Assembly: GCA_040880305.1 (NCBI GenBank) | Contig: JBBDIP010000012.1 | Span: forward strand, 1-43,681 | Length of the DNA: 43,681 nucleotides | Source of the DNA: JBBDIP01 sp040880305 | GTDB lineage: Bacteria > Bacillota > Sulfobacillia > Fermentithermobacillales > Fermentithermobacillaceae | Direction: 5' to 3' | Notes under the pieces: generated by a model | What the model saw: the letters and a program-made list of their open reading frames with translations, nothing else | What the model was told of the DNA's origin: nothing | Databases searched by the model: none | Program-made: the position numbers and the translations under genes | Part shown: piece by piece, positions 1-8,192 of the stretch | Layout of the letters: each line of letters starts with the position of its first letter | How positions within the stretch are numbered: the first letter of the stretch is position 1

Positions 1-848
1 TCTTTCTGGGCCTTCTCAACCATTTCCTCTATCCGCGCCGGGTGAATCCGGCCGTCCGAGACCAGGCGCTCGAGAGCCAACCTGGCGACTTCGCGTCTCA
101 CGGGGTCGAACCCGGATAGGATGACTGCTTCAGGCGTGTCGTCGATGATGAGGTCGATGCCGGTCAAGGTCTCGAGAGCTCTTATGTTCCGGCCCTCCCT
201 GCCAATGATGCGGCCTTTCATCTCATCGTTAGGCAGTTCGACCACGGACACCGTGTTTTCGGCTACATGGTCGGCTGCGCATTTCTGGATGGCCAGACTG
301 ATGACGCTCCTGGCGCGGCCTTCGGCTTCTTCCCGCGCCGATGCCTCTGAATCCCTGATGAGCCGGGCGGTTTCGTCCTTCAGGTCCTCGCTGACCTCGG
401 AGATGATCCTCTCCTTGGCGTCGTCGCGAGATAAACCGGAGATCCTCTCCAGCTCCTTGATCGCATCCTCGTGCAAGCTGTCAAGCGCTTTCCCCCTGTC
501 CACCAGGGCTTTTTCCTGCTTGCTGAGGTTCTCTTCTTTCTGGCCCATCATCTCCTGGCGCCTGTCGAGCGTCTCTTCTTTGTTGATCAGACGGCGCTCA
601 GTCCTCTGTACTTCCTGGCGGCGCTCACGGCTCTCTTTTTCCAGATCCTCGCGGAGTCGCTGCGTCTCGTCTCTGGCCTCGACCAGGACTTCTCTCTTCC
701 TGGTCTCTCCTGATTTGGTCGCCTCATCGAGTATGCGCTTGGCTTCCGCTTCGGCCGATGATATCTTGGCCTCGCCGACTGACCGCCTGACAAGGTAGCC
801 TGCGACGACGCCCAAAACCAGCATGACTGCGCCGATTGCCCATTCCAT
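1..848 (-). CDS. rny: Ribonuclease Y, N-terminal part (runs off window edge)
   Basis: This is the first 282 codons of RNase Y, the membrane-anchored endoribonuclease that starts mRNA decay in many Gram-positive bacteria. Residues 2-20 form one membrane segment. Residues about 30-185 are a long, highly charged Glu/Arg/Lys-rich coiled coil. Residues about 200-262 are a KH RNA-binding domain with the GRIIGREGRN loop at 212-221. The catalytic HD domain would lie beyond base 1, since the family is usually about 520 residues. The ATG at 848 is preceded by a strong SD sequence (GGAGGTGA, 5 nt spacing). The gene lies downstream of recX on the same strand, the usual recA-rny neighbourhood of Bacillota. 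A terminator-like hairpin sits just ahead of the SD. Identification is secure; only the 3' end is missing. Confidence 0.95.
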   Translation of the reverse strand, partial: MEWAIGAVMLVLGVVAGYLVRRSVGEAKISSAEAEAKRILDEATKSGETRKREVLVEARDETQRLREDLEKESRERRQEVQRTERRLINKEETLDRRQEMMGQKEENLSKQEKALVDRGKALDSLHEDAIKELERISGLSRDDAKERIISEVSEDLKDETARLIRDSEASAREEAEGRARSVISLAIQKCAADHVAENTVSVVELPNDEMKGRIIGREGRNIRALETLTGIDLIIDDTPEAVILSGFDPVRREVARLALERLVSDGRIHPARIEEMVEKAQK

Positions 849-870
849 CAAGGTCACCTCCTCCGAAGAA

Positions 871-895
871 AACGCAAAAACCGGGCAGCGCCCGG
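871..895 (-). terminator. Intrinsic terminator-like hairpin between recX and rny
   Basis: Read on the minus strand, CCGGGC-GCT-GCCCGG forms a perfect 6-bp stem (881-895), followed at once by TTTTTGCGTT. It would end the recA-recX transcript. Only about 15 nt separate the T-run from the rny SD, so no promoter fits between them. rny transcripts must therefore either read through this hairpin or start upstream in the 849-1095 gap. That makes a leader-attenuation role possible. Confidence 0.75.
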
Positions 896-961
896 CTCAC
901 CTGGCTGGAAGACCGCTCTTGACGAGGACGAGTGTGTCTATGGGTCGGATCTCAATGAAAA

Positions 962-997
962 CCACGGCGTGCCGCCTGCTTTCGCCGCCCGCCGTGC
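962..997 (-). other. Inverted repeat in the recX-rny gap
   Basis: CACGGCG at 963-969 pairs perfectly with CGCCGTG at 990-996, and the GC-rich interior can fold further. It lies in the 247-nt stretch between recX and rny, upstream of the terminator-like hairpin, so it would be part of any rny leader RNA. I recognise no known riboswitch consensus. I see no convincing promoter in the gap, only weak AT-rich hexamers near 1045-1055. Confidence 0.4.
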
Positions 998-1095
998 ACG
1001 ATATGCTATCTCACTGTCCAACAGCACACTCTGGTGTGTCATCTCGTATTATGGGCCTTCAGTATCGTCTTACGTCACCAGGAGGAGCCCTTGCG

Positions 1096-1575
1096 CTATT
1101 CCGGGTCTCCCTGGCCGGTGTCCCTCAGAACCGAGATGATCGACGAGAAGCCGAACCCTCTCCTCTGGAGCCACCGGACCAACCGTTCGCGTTCTTTCTC
1201 TTTCAATGATCCTGTGTTTTTGCCGTTCAAGTACTTTCGGGAAGCCTCTAAGGCCAGGGCCTCTTCGGAAACCCCCGCGTATGCCTCATCAGTTACGGCA
1301 CGCGCGAGATCTTGGTCAATCTGCCTCTTGCGGAGCTCGAACTGCGCCCGTCTTCTCCCTACAGGACAAGCGGTGGAGACTGCGCGGAGCACATCCCTTG
1401 CGTAGCCCTGGTCGTCAAGGTAGCCCCATTCGGTTAACTTCGCTATGCACGCATCTGCGTCGGACCCCGTGAACCCCTTGCGGGCAAGGAGGTCCTTCAT
1501 ATTCCCGGTGGATACCCTCCTCCGGGAAAGCACGCGGAGAGCGTAGTCCATGGGACGCTTCTCTCCGTGCTCCAT
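1096..1575 (-). CDS. recX: Regulatory protein RecX
   Basis: This 159-residue protein matches RecX, which binds RecA filaments and limits their activity. It is built of the family's helical repeats. Typical signatures are the N-terminal ALRVLSRR-type helix, the KGF segment, the 'LTEWGYLDDQGYARD' block (residues about 47-61) and a C-terminal block ending in a Leu-Arg-Asp helix. The length is normal for RecX. The ATG at 1575 lies one base after the recA stop codon (1577-1579), so the two genes are certainly co-transcribed and RecX translation probably depends on ribosomes finishing recA. A terminator-like hairpin follows about 200 nt downstream. Confidence 0.93.
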   Translation of the reverse strand: MEHGEKRPMDYALRVLSRRRVSTGNMKDLLARKGFTGSDADACIAKLTEWGYLDDQGYARDVLRAVSTACPVGRRRAQFELRKRQIDQDLARAVTDEAYAGVSEEALALEASRKYLNGKNTGSLKEKERERLVRWLQRRGFGFSSIISVLRDTGQGDPE

Positions 1576-1576
1576 C

Positions 1577-2611
1577 TTAGACCTCAGCTTCGACTTGGTC
1601 CGAGGCGCTTTCGATCTTCAAGGCGCCCGATTGCAGGAAGTCCCTGATCTTCTTTTCGATCTCAGCCCTAAGCTCCGGGTGTTCCTTGAGATAAGTTCGG
1701 GCGGCCTCTTTGCCCTGCCCCAGCCTGGTTTCGGCGAACGAGTACCAAGTGCCCGTGCGGGTGATCACGTTGTTGGCAACGCCGACATCCAGAAGGGAAC
1801 CCTCACGCGAGATGCCTTCTCCGTAAATTATGTCGAACTCAGCTTGCCGAAATGGGGGTGCCAGTTTGTTCTTGACCACCCTCACCCGGGTTCGCGCGCC
1901 GATGGAATCTTGCCCCTGCTTGATGTTGTCGATCTTTCTCACGTCGAGTCTCACGGATGCGTAGAACTTCAGCGCCCTTCCACCGGGAGTAACCTCGGGG
2001 TTGCCGAACATGACCCCGACTTTTTCCCGGAGCTGGTTGATGAAAATCGTGGTCGACTTTGTCTTGGATATGACCGCCGTGAGTTTCCGCAACGCCTGCG
2101 ACATAAGGCGAGCCTGAAGGCCAACGTGGGCGTCGCCCATCTCGCCTTCAAGTTCAGCCCTTGGGGCAAGAGCCGCAACCGAGTCAACCACTATACACTC
2201 GACCGCCCCGGATCTGACCAGGGCGTCTACAATCTCCAGCGCCTGCTCTCCCGAGTCGGGCTGGGATATGAGGAGGTTATCGACATCCACGCCTATCTTC
2301 CTGGCGTAGACCGGATCCAAAGCATGCTCGGCGTCGATGTAAGCCGAGATGCCGCCTGCCTTCTGAGCCTCCGCAATGATGTGCAAAGCCACGGTGGTCT
2401 TGCCTGAACCTTCAGGGCCAAAGATTTCCATGACCCTGCCCCGCGGGACTCCCCCTATCCCGAGCGCGATATCAAGTGCCAGGGCGCCTGTGGGGATGAC
2501 ATCCTGCGCCGTCCTTACGGGCACTTCTCCCCACCGCATAATGGACCCTTTTCCAAACTGTTTCTCTATCTGAGCGACTGCAAGCTCCAGTGCTTTCTCC
2601 TTTTCGAGCAT
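1577..2611 (-). CDS. recA: Recombinase RecA
   Basis: RecA forms ATP-dependent filaments on single-stranded DNA, performs strand exchange and triggers LexA cleavage. With the start at 2611 it has 344 residues, normal for the family. Walker A is GPEGSGKT (65-72); most relatives have GPESSGKT, so the Gly is a mild variant. Walker B lies in VECIVVDSVA (137-146). DNA-binding loop L2 is at about 202-215, followed by the conserved GGRALKFYASVRLD block. The frame is open 20 codons further upstream, but the ATG at 2611 has the GGGAGG SD and matches the usual MLEKEKAL-like N-terminus. It follows thpR by about 110 nt, which contain its own likely promoter, and is followed directly by recX. Confidence 0.98.
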   Translation of the reverse strand: MLEKEKALELAVAQIEKQFGKGSIMRWGEVPVRTAQDVIPTGALALDIALGIGGVPRGRVMEIFGPEGSGKTTVALHIIAEAQKAGGISAYIDAEHALDPVYARKIGVDVDNLLISQPDSGEQALEIVDALVRSGAVECIVVDSVAALAPRAELEGEMGDAHVGLQARLMSQALRKLTAVISKTKSTTIFINQLREKVGVMFGNPEVTPGGRALKFYASVRLDVRKIDNIKQGQDSIGARTRVRVVKNKLAPPFRQAEFDIIYGEGISREGSLLDVGVANNVITRTGTWYSFAETRLGQGKEAARTYLKEHPELRAEIEKKIRDFLQSGALKIESASDQVEAEV

Positions 2612-2661
2612 CAACTCAACCTCCCAGAGTCGCCACTCCCCTGGCAGCACCTTCCTTACAG

Positions 2662-2690
2662 AGTATACCATCGAGGCTCCAAACCCACAA
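2662..2690 (-). promoter_or_regulatory. Likely sigma-A promoter of recA-recX
   Basis: On the minus strand TTGTGG (2685-2690) and TATACT (2662-2667) are separated by exactly 17 nt. The -10 box is good (5 of 6) and the -35 box is weak (3 of 6). They lie about 50 nt upstream of the recA start. I looked for a Gram-positive LexA box (CGAAC-N4-GTTCG) here and found none. Confidence 0.5.
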
Positions 2691-2722
2691 TCGAAGACAC
2701 CTCCCTGATAGGACGCATCTTC

Positions 2723-3346
2723 CTAGCCCTCGCCACTCGCGCGAGCCAAGGGGGCTTCACCCCTGCGTATGTAGGTTGGGCCCAAAGGCCCCAGGACGCT
2801 CTCCATGAGGAGGACCCCGCCGGCGTCCCACGTGACGGGCGTCCCCGCCTCTTCGCAATAGCGAGAAAAGCCGGACCGCCATTGGGCCGCGATGTCTCCT
2901 GATGTCTTCCCGGCGTTCCGGTCACGAGATCTTCCTAGGGTAATGTGGGCGACAAAAGGCTTGTCCGGCCGGTACCCGGCCGAACCGAGTCCCACCGAGA
3001 CCTTTTCGGCAAGCCGAATCAAGTCCTGTCTGCCCTGCCCGATGGATACGTGAAGGATATTGGGGACGCCACGTGCGTTTAAGGAGCCGGCATCGCCGAA
3101 GCCCGTCCGAAAGGCCGGCATTCCAAGGACAGAGGACGATAGAACCTTCGTGAGATACGATATCTTGGAGCGCTCGACATTGCCTAGGAACTGCAGAGTG
3201 ACGTGCAGGTTCTCCGAGGAACCAAACCGGTAGCCCGGGAAGGCCAGTCTCGCCCGCTTCACCCAGCCATCCAGGAACACCTTTGCCTCGGGAGGCATCT
3301 CCACTGCCACAAAGCAGCGGAAGTCTCCGGGTCCGGCGGCCGTCAA
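2723..3346 (-). CDS. thpR: RNA 2',3'-cyclic phosphodiesterase (ThpR / LigT family)
   Basis: This is a 2H phosphoesterase of the LigT/ThpR family, which opens 2',3'-cyclic phosphate ends of RNA. Both catalytic HxTx motifs are visible: HVTL at about residue 48 and HITL at about residue 134 (numbered from 3346). The length of 207 residues is slightly above the usual 180-190. The frame extends to an ATG at 3367, but that site has no SD. A TTG at 3346 has GGTGAG 5 nt upstream and overlaps the cinA stop codon as TTGA, a typical coupled start. The family begins just before the FVAVE block, which fits. It is the gene between cinA and recA. Confidence 0.88.
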   Translation of the reverse strand: MTAAGPGDFRCFVAVEMPPEAKVFLDGWVKRARLAFPGYRFGSSENLHVTLQFLGNVERSKISYLTKVLSSSVLGMPAFRTGFGDAGSLNARGVPNILHVSIGQGRQDLIRLAEKVSVGLGSAGYRPDKPFVAHITLGRSRDRNAGKTSGDIAAQWRSGFSRYCEEAGTPVTWDAGGVLLMESVLGPLGPTYIRRGEAPLARASGEG

Positions 3347-4581
3347 AGGGTTCTCACCAGATTCCATAGGAGGTACAGAGCCCTTTGGGCGGCGTTGTCC
3401 TTGACGGTCCCTCTGGGCCCGCCGTACACCTGTCTGTCCACGGTGACACCGCCTTCGTGAGCTACAGCCGTGTAGATCGTCCCCACCGGTTCTTCCGGCG
3501 TGCCGCCATCCGGGCCGGCAAAACCCGTGGTGGAAAGGCCGATCTTCGCGCCGGAGAGCGCGCGCACGCCTTCAGCCATGCTCCGGGCGACCTCGGGGTT
3601 TACGGCGTCATCCCTGGAAGCCGCCTCGCCGCTTACGCCCAGGCACGTGACCTTCACCGACGGGTGGTACGCCACCACGCCCATTCTAAAGTAGCGGGAG
3701 CTGCCCGGGACCAACGTGAGCCTGTGGGCCACGAGTCCCCCAGTCACCGACTCGGCTACTGCCACCGTGAGACCTCTCTTGGTGAGGAGATCGCCGCAGG
3801 CCGACTCCAAAGTGTCCTTGCCCGCGCCGTATATGAACTCGCCAAGGCGCGAACGGACTTCGGCTTCGACGCCGGCGATCATCTCCTGCGCCTCTAGGGC
3901 GGACGCCCCTTTCGCGGCGATCCGGAGCCTGACCTCGCCTGTGCCTGCGTAAGGCGCCAGGCTGGGATTTGAGCGGCCCATGAGGTCGCGAACGGTCTCA
4001 CCCACCTTGGACTCGCCGATCCCGATCAGTTTGAGGTTTTTGGAGAAGAGCGGAACAAGGCCGGGGAAGGTCTGCCGAATAAGGGGCAAGACCTGTGTCT
4101 CAAGCATGGGGATCATCTCTCGGGGCGGGCCCGGGAGGATGGCGGCGAGTTTTCCGCCGGCGAGGACAGCCTGCCCGGGCGCCGTCCCGTTGCTGTTCTT
4201 CAGGGCAATCCCGCCCTCCACGATCATTGCTTGCTTCCTATCGGATTCGGTCGGCGTGCGCCCGCGCCTTTGGAACCACTGAAGGGTCCAGTCCCAGGCC
4301 TCCTCGCTCCACACCAGTCTGCGGCCCAGAGATGCAGCCAGCGCTGACGCGGTCAGGTCGTCATCGGTAGGGCCAAGCCCGCCCGTGGCAATAACGATGC
4401 CGGCGCGCTCCAGGGCTTCGCTGAAGGAAGCCAGAAGACGCGCCGGGTTGTCTCCAACAGTGGTTCTCCTATAGACATCGATGCCCGATTCCTTGAGACG
4501 GGCCGATATGAACTGAGCGTTAGTGTCCGTGATCTCCCCAAGGAGGAGTTCAGTCCCAACTGACAGGACTTCTGCCTGCAC
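3343..4581 (-). CDS. cinA: CinA: MoaB-like domain fused to nicotinamide-nucleotide amidase
   Basis: This 412-residue protein has the standard CinA layout. Residues 1-170 are a MoaB/MogA-like domain with the SVGTELLLGEITDTN opening and the GGLGPTDDD motif (about 68-75). Residues about 255-410 are the PncC domain, which deamidates NMN; it includes AESVTGG (276-282), whose serine 278 is the expected nucleophile, and the late TGFAGPDGGTPEEPVGT block. It starts with GTG at 4581, 22 nt after the FtsH-like gene. It ends in a 4-nt overlap with the preferred thpR start. In Bacillota cinA usually lies directly before recA; here thpR is inserted between them. Confidence 0.96.
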   Translation of the reverse strand: MQAEVLSVGTELLLGEITDTNAQFISARLKESGIDVYRRTTVGDNPARLLASFSEALERAGIVIATGGLGPTDDDLTASALAASLGRRLVWSEEAWDWTLQWFQRRGRTPTESDRKQAMIVEGGIALKNSNGTAPGQAVLAGGKLAAILPGPPREMIPMLETQVLPLIRQTFPGLVPLFSKNLKLIGIGESKVGETVRDLMGRSNPSLAPYAGTGEVRLRIAAKGASALEAQEMIAGVEAEVRSRLGEFIYGAGKDTLESACGDLLTKRGLTVAVAESVTGGLVAHRLTLVPGSSRYFRMGVVAYHPSVKVTCLGVSGEAASRDDAVNPEVARSMAEGVRALSGAKIGLSTTGFAGPDGGTPEEPVGTIYTAVAHEGGVTVDRQVYGGPRGTVKDNAAQRALYLLWNLVRTL

Positions 4582-4603
4582 AGTGCCACCCCCGAGTTGC
4601 TGT

Positions 4604-6157
4604 CTACCCTCGGGCCGTAGATTCTACCCTGCTACCTGGTTTTCCTTTGTTAGAGGGCAGTTTGCGCCATCTCCAGGAAAGGCCGTTGGGCGTCTCCAGA
4701 AGCTTGCGCAGATCCTTGCCGGCTATCGATTCCTTTCGGACCAAAGTGTCCGCGACATTCTCAAGGACCGACTTGTGCTGCCTTAAGATAGACGCAGCCT
4801 TCTCCTGGCACCGCTCCAGGATCCCCCTGGTAGCCTTGGCGAGGGCATCCGGGCTGGCCGTGTCGCGGTCGACTACGCTTAGGGGCGACATCCCGTAGGA
4901 CACGATCCTCTTGGCGAGGTCCAAAGCCCGCTCGAAATCATTTGAAGCCCCGGTGCTCCTTGAACCCAGCGACAGGTCCTCAGCAAGAGCCCCTGCGACC
5001 AGTATCGAGATCTCGTCTTCCAGGACCTCGCGCGGGTAGATATACATGTCGTCCCTGGGGTTATGCCTTACATATCCGAGCGCGTTTCCCCTGGGTGACA
5101 CGGTGACCTGCGCCACGGTCCCGGGCCGCAGCTTCTCGGTGGTGATCGCGTGCCCTGCTTCGTGCACTGCCACGCGCCTGACTTCTTCCTTTGAGGGACG
5201 GCGCTCCAGTTTCTCGCCCATCATGACCTTATCAAGGGCTTCTTCCATGTCGTCCCTGGCTATGGACTCAGCGTTCTTGCGCAGGGCAAGGATGGCCGCC
5301 TCGTTGCACAGGCTCTCCAGGTGCGCCCCCGAAAGACCGAAGGTCTCTTGCGCCAGTTCTTCCATGTCTACCCCCGCCGCCAGCGGCTTGTTGCGAAGGT
5401 GAAGCTTCAGGATCTCGAACCGCCCGTCTTTGTCCGGGAGATCGACCTTAACCTGCCGGTCGAAGCGTCCTGGCCTTTGGATAGCCGGGTCCAGCAGGTC
5501 CGGCCTGTTGGTTGCCCCGACGATCAGGATGCGGATGTCGTCGTCAGACCTAAGGCCGTCCATTTCGACCAGTAACTGGTTCAGCGTCTGGTCGTACTCC
5601 AGGTGGCCTACCTGGGACCCGCGCTTGCCGGCCAGAACCTCGATTTCGTCGATGAAGATGATGGCGCCGGTTTTCTTCTGGTCTCTGGCAAGTTTCCTGG
5701 CCCGGTCGAAGAGATCCCGGACCCTCTGAGCGCCGAGGCCGGCGTAGACCTCGATGAACTCCGAACCCGAAGCAGAGATGAAAGCGGAGTCGGTGTAGTT
5801 CGCCGCCGCCTTGGCGAGAAGCGTCTTGCCTGTCCCCGGAGGGCCTGAGAGCAAGACGCCCTTCAGCGGGCGGATGCCCAATTTCTTGGCCTGATCGAAG
5901 CTCTTGAGGAACTGGAGCGCCTCCATGAGCTCGCGCTTAGCCACTGCTTGTCCGCCTACATCCCCGAAAGTCACGTCGGGCCTCTGCCCGACAACGGCGC
6001 CGACACGCTTTTTGCCAATGTCCCCGAGATGCCCCCTGGACATCACCAGGAAGTACACCAGAATCGCCAGGAGGAGTCCGGACAAGAGGTTGACCCCCAG
6101 GAATGCTAGGAATCCCAGGATCCCTGCGCCTATGCCGATGAGCAATTCCCACTTCAC
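4604..6157 (-). CDS. Short FtsH-like membrane AAA+ zinc metalloprotease lacking the extracytoplasmic domain
   Basis: This 517-residue protein joins an AAA+ module to an M41 peptidase. Walker A is GPPGTGKT (105-112), Walker B is IIFIDE (166-171), and the second region of homology is at 214-234. The zinc site is HEAGH (332-336), with the third ligand expected at Asp407 in the GASND motif. The N-terminus is a tight membrane hairpin (about residues 5-38). It lacks the roughly 70-residue extracytoplasmic domain of true FtsH, which is usually about 600-650 residues. The pore loop is YAG (138-140) where FtsH has FVG. The GTG start overlaps the stop of the upstream small membrane protein (GTGA), so the two are translationally coupled. 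It is probably not the housekeeping FtsH; its substrate is unknown. Confidence 0.88.
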   Translation of the reverse strand: MKWELLIGIGAGILGFLAFLGVNLLSGLLLAILVYFLVMSRGHLGDIGKKRVGAVVGQRPDVTFGDVGGQAVAKRELMEALQFLKSFDQAKKLGIRPLKGVLLSGPPGTGKTLLAKAAANYTDSAFISASGSEFIEVYAGLGAQRVRDLFDRARKLARDQKKTGAIIFIDEIEVLAGKRGSQVGHLEYDQTLNQLLVEMDGLRSDDDIRILIVGATNRPDLLDPAIQRPGRFDRQVKVDLPDKDGRFEILKLHLRNKPLAAGVDMEELAQETFGLSGAHLESLCNEAAILALRKNAESIARDDMEEALDKVMMGEKLERRPSKEEVRRVAVHEAGHAITTEKLRPGTVAQVTVSPRGNALGYVRHNPRDDMYIYPREVLEDEISILVAGALAEDLSLGSRSTGASNDFERALDLAKRIVSYGMSPLSVVDRDTASPDALAKATRGILERCQEKAASILRQHKSVLENVADTLVRKESIAGKDLRKLLETPNGLSWRWRKLPSNKGKPGSRVESTARG

Positions 6158-6696
6158 GGAGTGATGCCTCCCTCCTGAGATTCAGGTGACCGGTCCAGGA
6201 CTTGGTACAGGAAGTCTGCCCCCGCCCTGATCTCGACGTAGATGTGGTTTCGGTCTACCGTCACCTTGGAGTCGAACGCTCCCGCCTTGGTCAGGATCGA
6301 CTCGCATGCCTCGATCATTGCCCCAAAATTGCCCCTCACCAACGCCTCTTCGAGGTAGTAGTGGATCGCGTGGTAGGCGTCCTGCAACTCCACGTTCCTC
6401 GCGTCCTTCACATCCACCCTGAACGCGCTCATCCCCACCCGATTCCTTATCAACGAATCAACTCTGCGGTAAGTGGCGGAAAGGTCGGCGAATGCGGAGA
6501 AGGTAACCTCTATCACCTGGGTGTCCCCATCCCCATAGATCCGCACGGCGCTGATGTCAGGGTCCATCTGGAGCGCCCTCTCCAGGGGTCTTTTCACGCC
6601 CAATGTCTGGTATGAGTAGTTGGCAAGGCTAAGGACGGCCAGCGTGAGGACCGCCGTCACGGCGATGATTTCCCACCTGAAACCTTTCCTGGACAT
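6154..6696 (-). CDS. Membrane-anchored protein of unknown function, coupled to the FtsH-like protease
   Basis: I do not recognise a family. The preferred ATG at 6696 (GGGAGG SD, 7 nt) gives 180 residues with one membrane segment at about 9-26. The rest is a soluble region of about 150 residues, probably outside the membrane by the positive-inside rule (Arg/Lys before the segment). It shows alternating strands and helices and a conserved-looking 'DAYHAIHYYLEEAL' helix. The frame is open further upstream to 6759, without a good SD. It is the first gene of the FtsH-like/cinA/thpR run. Its last codon overlaps the GTG of the protease, which suggests a subunit or substrate adaptor of that protease (inference). 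Confidence 0.7.
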   Translation of the reverse strand: MSRKGFRWEIIAVTAVLTLAVLSLANYSYQTLGVKRPLERALQMDPDISAVRIYGDGDTQVIEVTFSAFADLSATYRRVDSLIRNRVGMSAFRVDVKDARNVELQDAYHAIHYYLEEALVRGNFGAMIEACESILTKAGAFDSKVTVDRNHIYVEIRAGADFLYQVLDRSPESQEGGITP

Positions 6697-6752
6697 TCTC
6701 AAGCCTCCCAACACGCAAAATCTGCCTTGGCATAGGTAGCGCCAAGATGAAG

Positions 6753-6770
6753 TTGACATAATTATATCAA
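6753..6770 (-). promoter_or_regulatory. TATAAT box embedded in an 18-bp near-perfect palindrome
   Basis: The minus strand reads TTGATATAATTATGTCAA here. Eight of nine base pairs are symmetric. A consensus TATAAT -10 box is at 6761-6766, and no strong -35 box is seen 17 nt upstream. It lies about 60 nt before the small membrane protein gene, so it is probably the promoter of the protease/cinA/thpR operon with a repressor-like operator over it. The regulator is unknown. Confidence 0.5.
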
Positions 6771-6826
6771 TAGCGGGACTGGAGTTCGAAGGTAATAGGT
6801 GGGTAAACTACCTGCGTAGAGTCTGT

Positions 6827-8185
6827 TTATGAGGGAAGGCGTCCGGAGGGCGCCGAGGCAAAAAGGTCCAAGATGCCGGCTCTGCGCACTGTTGCGTCCA
6901 CGAAGGTGTCCACTGAATGCACCGCGGAATCGTCCAATTTCAGGTGAATGCTCCCGTCGACTTCGGGAGCCTGGTGGGGTCCTCTGGCCACCCAGTATCC
7001 CGGCCTCACCGACGGCTTGACCAGAAGCACCGGGATCTCCCTCCCCACCAAAGACTGGCTGCTTACCCTGGCGAGATCAAGCCCGAAACGGCGCACCGCC
7101 TCGGCCCTCTCCCTGGCCACGCCGGTCGGGACCGGGTCGGGCAGGTTGTAGGCCGGAGTCCCCTCCTCCATGGAGTAGGGAAACACGCCTACCCTGTGAG
7201 CTCCGATGGACGCGAGCAGCTCTTTGGTTTCGTCTATATCGCTCTCCGTCTCGCCGGGGAAACCGGTAATGACGGTAGTGCGGATGTGGATGTCAGGCAC
7301 GCTTAATCGGAGGGTCTCGACTGCCCTCAGGATTTGCTCAGGGCCGGGCCGCCCCATGCGGCGGAGCACACGCCCGGACCCGTGTTCAACCGGCAGGTCG
7401 ACGTAGGGGGCTACCCTCGGGTCGGCCATCGCGTCGGCCAGTTCGGGCGTGACCCCGTCGGGCCTCACATACAAAAGGCGGATCCAGGCCACACCCGGGA
7501 TCTTGGCAAGATCCCTTACCAACGCCGCCAGCCGGCGCCCGCCACCCCAGTCGCTCCCGTAATCCGAAAGGTCCTGGGCAATCAGGTCAAGTTCCCGGAC
7601 GCCGGCGTCTGCCAGGGATCGGGCCTCGTTGAGCACTTCATCTAGCGGCCGCGAAACCAGAGGTCCGCGCATTGAGGGGATTGCGCAGTAGGTGCAGTGG
7701 TGATCGCAGCCTTCGCTGATCCTAAGGTAGGCCCAGGTCTGACCGGGGGTCAGCAGTTCCCGTTTTCCTCCGCCGCCCGGCGCGCCCCTTCCAGGTGTCC
7801 CTACCCTCTCGACCTTCTCGCCCGCCAACGCGGCACTCACGATCTCCACGATGTCTAGCGGGGCCCCCGTCCCGGCAATCCCAGCTATCTCGGGGATTTC
7901 GCTTAGCAGGTCTTTGGGGTAGCGCTGAGAGAGACATCCCGTGACGACAACAGGCGCCTTCTTCCTGCTTGCGGCGAGCTGGCAGGCCTGGAGGATCCCC
8001 TGGATCGACTCCTTCTTGGCGTCCTCGATAAAGCCGCAGGTATGGACAATGACGGCGTCTGCGTCAGATGCGTCCGCTGTTAAGAGATAACCCGCCTCCC
8101 GTAGACGCGCAGCCATCTCCTCGGCGTCCACCTGATTCTTGGCGCATCCATATACGATAATGCAGCATTTCTTGGCTGTTTCCAT
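6827..8185 (-). CDS. rimO: Ribosomal protein uS12 methylthiotransferase RimO
   Basis: RimO is a radical-SAM enzyme that adds a methylthio group to an aspartate of ribosomal protein uS12. Its N-terminal UPF0004 domain carries the three cysteines of the auxiliary 4Fe-4S cluster: Cys14 (YGCAKN), Cys50 (HTCGFI) and Cys84 (TGCLSQ). The radical-SAM cluster motif is CDHHCTYC (Cys160, 164, 167). The C-terminal 75 residues fit a TRAM RNA-binding domain. The length of 452 is normal. MiaB is the main alternative, but the YGCAKN and CGFIEDAKKES signatures favour RimO. The ATG at 8185 has only a distant G-rich SD. It lies just downstream of the FeoA-like gene with an 8-nt gap. Confidence 0.94.
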   Translation of the reverse strand: METAKKCCIIVYGCAKNQVDAEEMAARLREAGYLLTADASDADAVIVHTCGFIEDAKKESIQGILQACQLAASRKKAPVVVTGCLSQRYPKDLLSEIPEIAGIAGTGAPLDIVEIVSAALAGEKVERVGTPGRGAPGGGGKRELLTPGQTWAYLRISEGCDHHCTYCAIPSMRGPLVSRPLDEVLNEARSLADAGVRELDLIAQDLSDYGSDWGGGRRLAALVRDLAKIPGVAWIRLLYVRPDGVTPELADAMADPRVAPYVDLPVEHGSGRVLRRMGRPGPEQILRAVETLRLSVPDIHIRTTVITGFPGETESDIDETKELLASIGAHRVGVFPYSMEEGTPAYNLPDPVPTGVARERAEAVRRFGLDLARVSSQSLVGREIPVLLVKPSVRPGYWVARGPHQAPEVDGSIHLKLDDSAVHSVDTFVDATVRRAGILDLFASAPSGRLPS

Positions 8186-8192
8186 GACGCGT

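Noticed and set aside
1550..2407. Plus-strand open frame of 285 codons opposite recA
   Set aside because: Antisense to recA; its apparent protein is a codon-bias artefact.
2612..2722. LexA/SOS box upstream of recA
   Set aside because: No CGAAC-N4-GTTCG-like sequence is present in the gap, although recA is often SOS-controlled.
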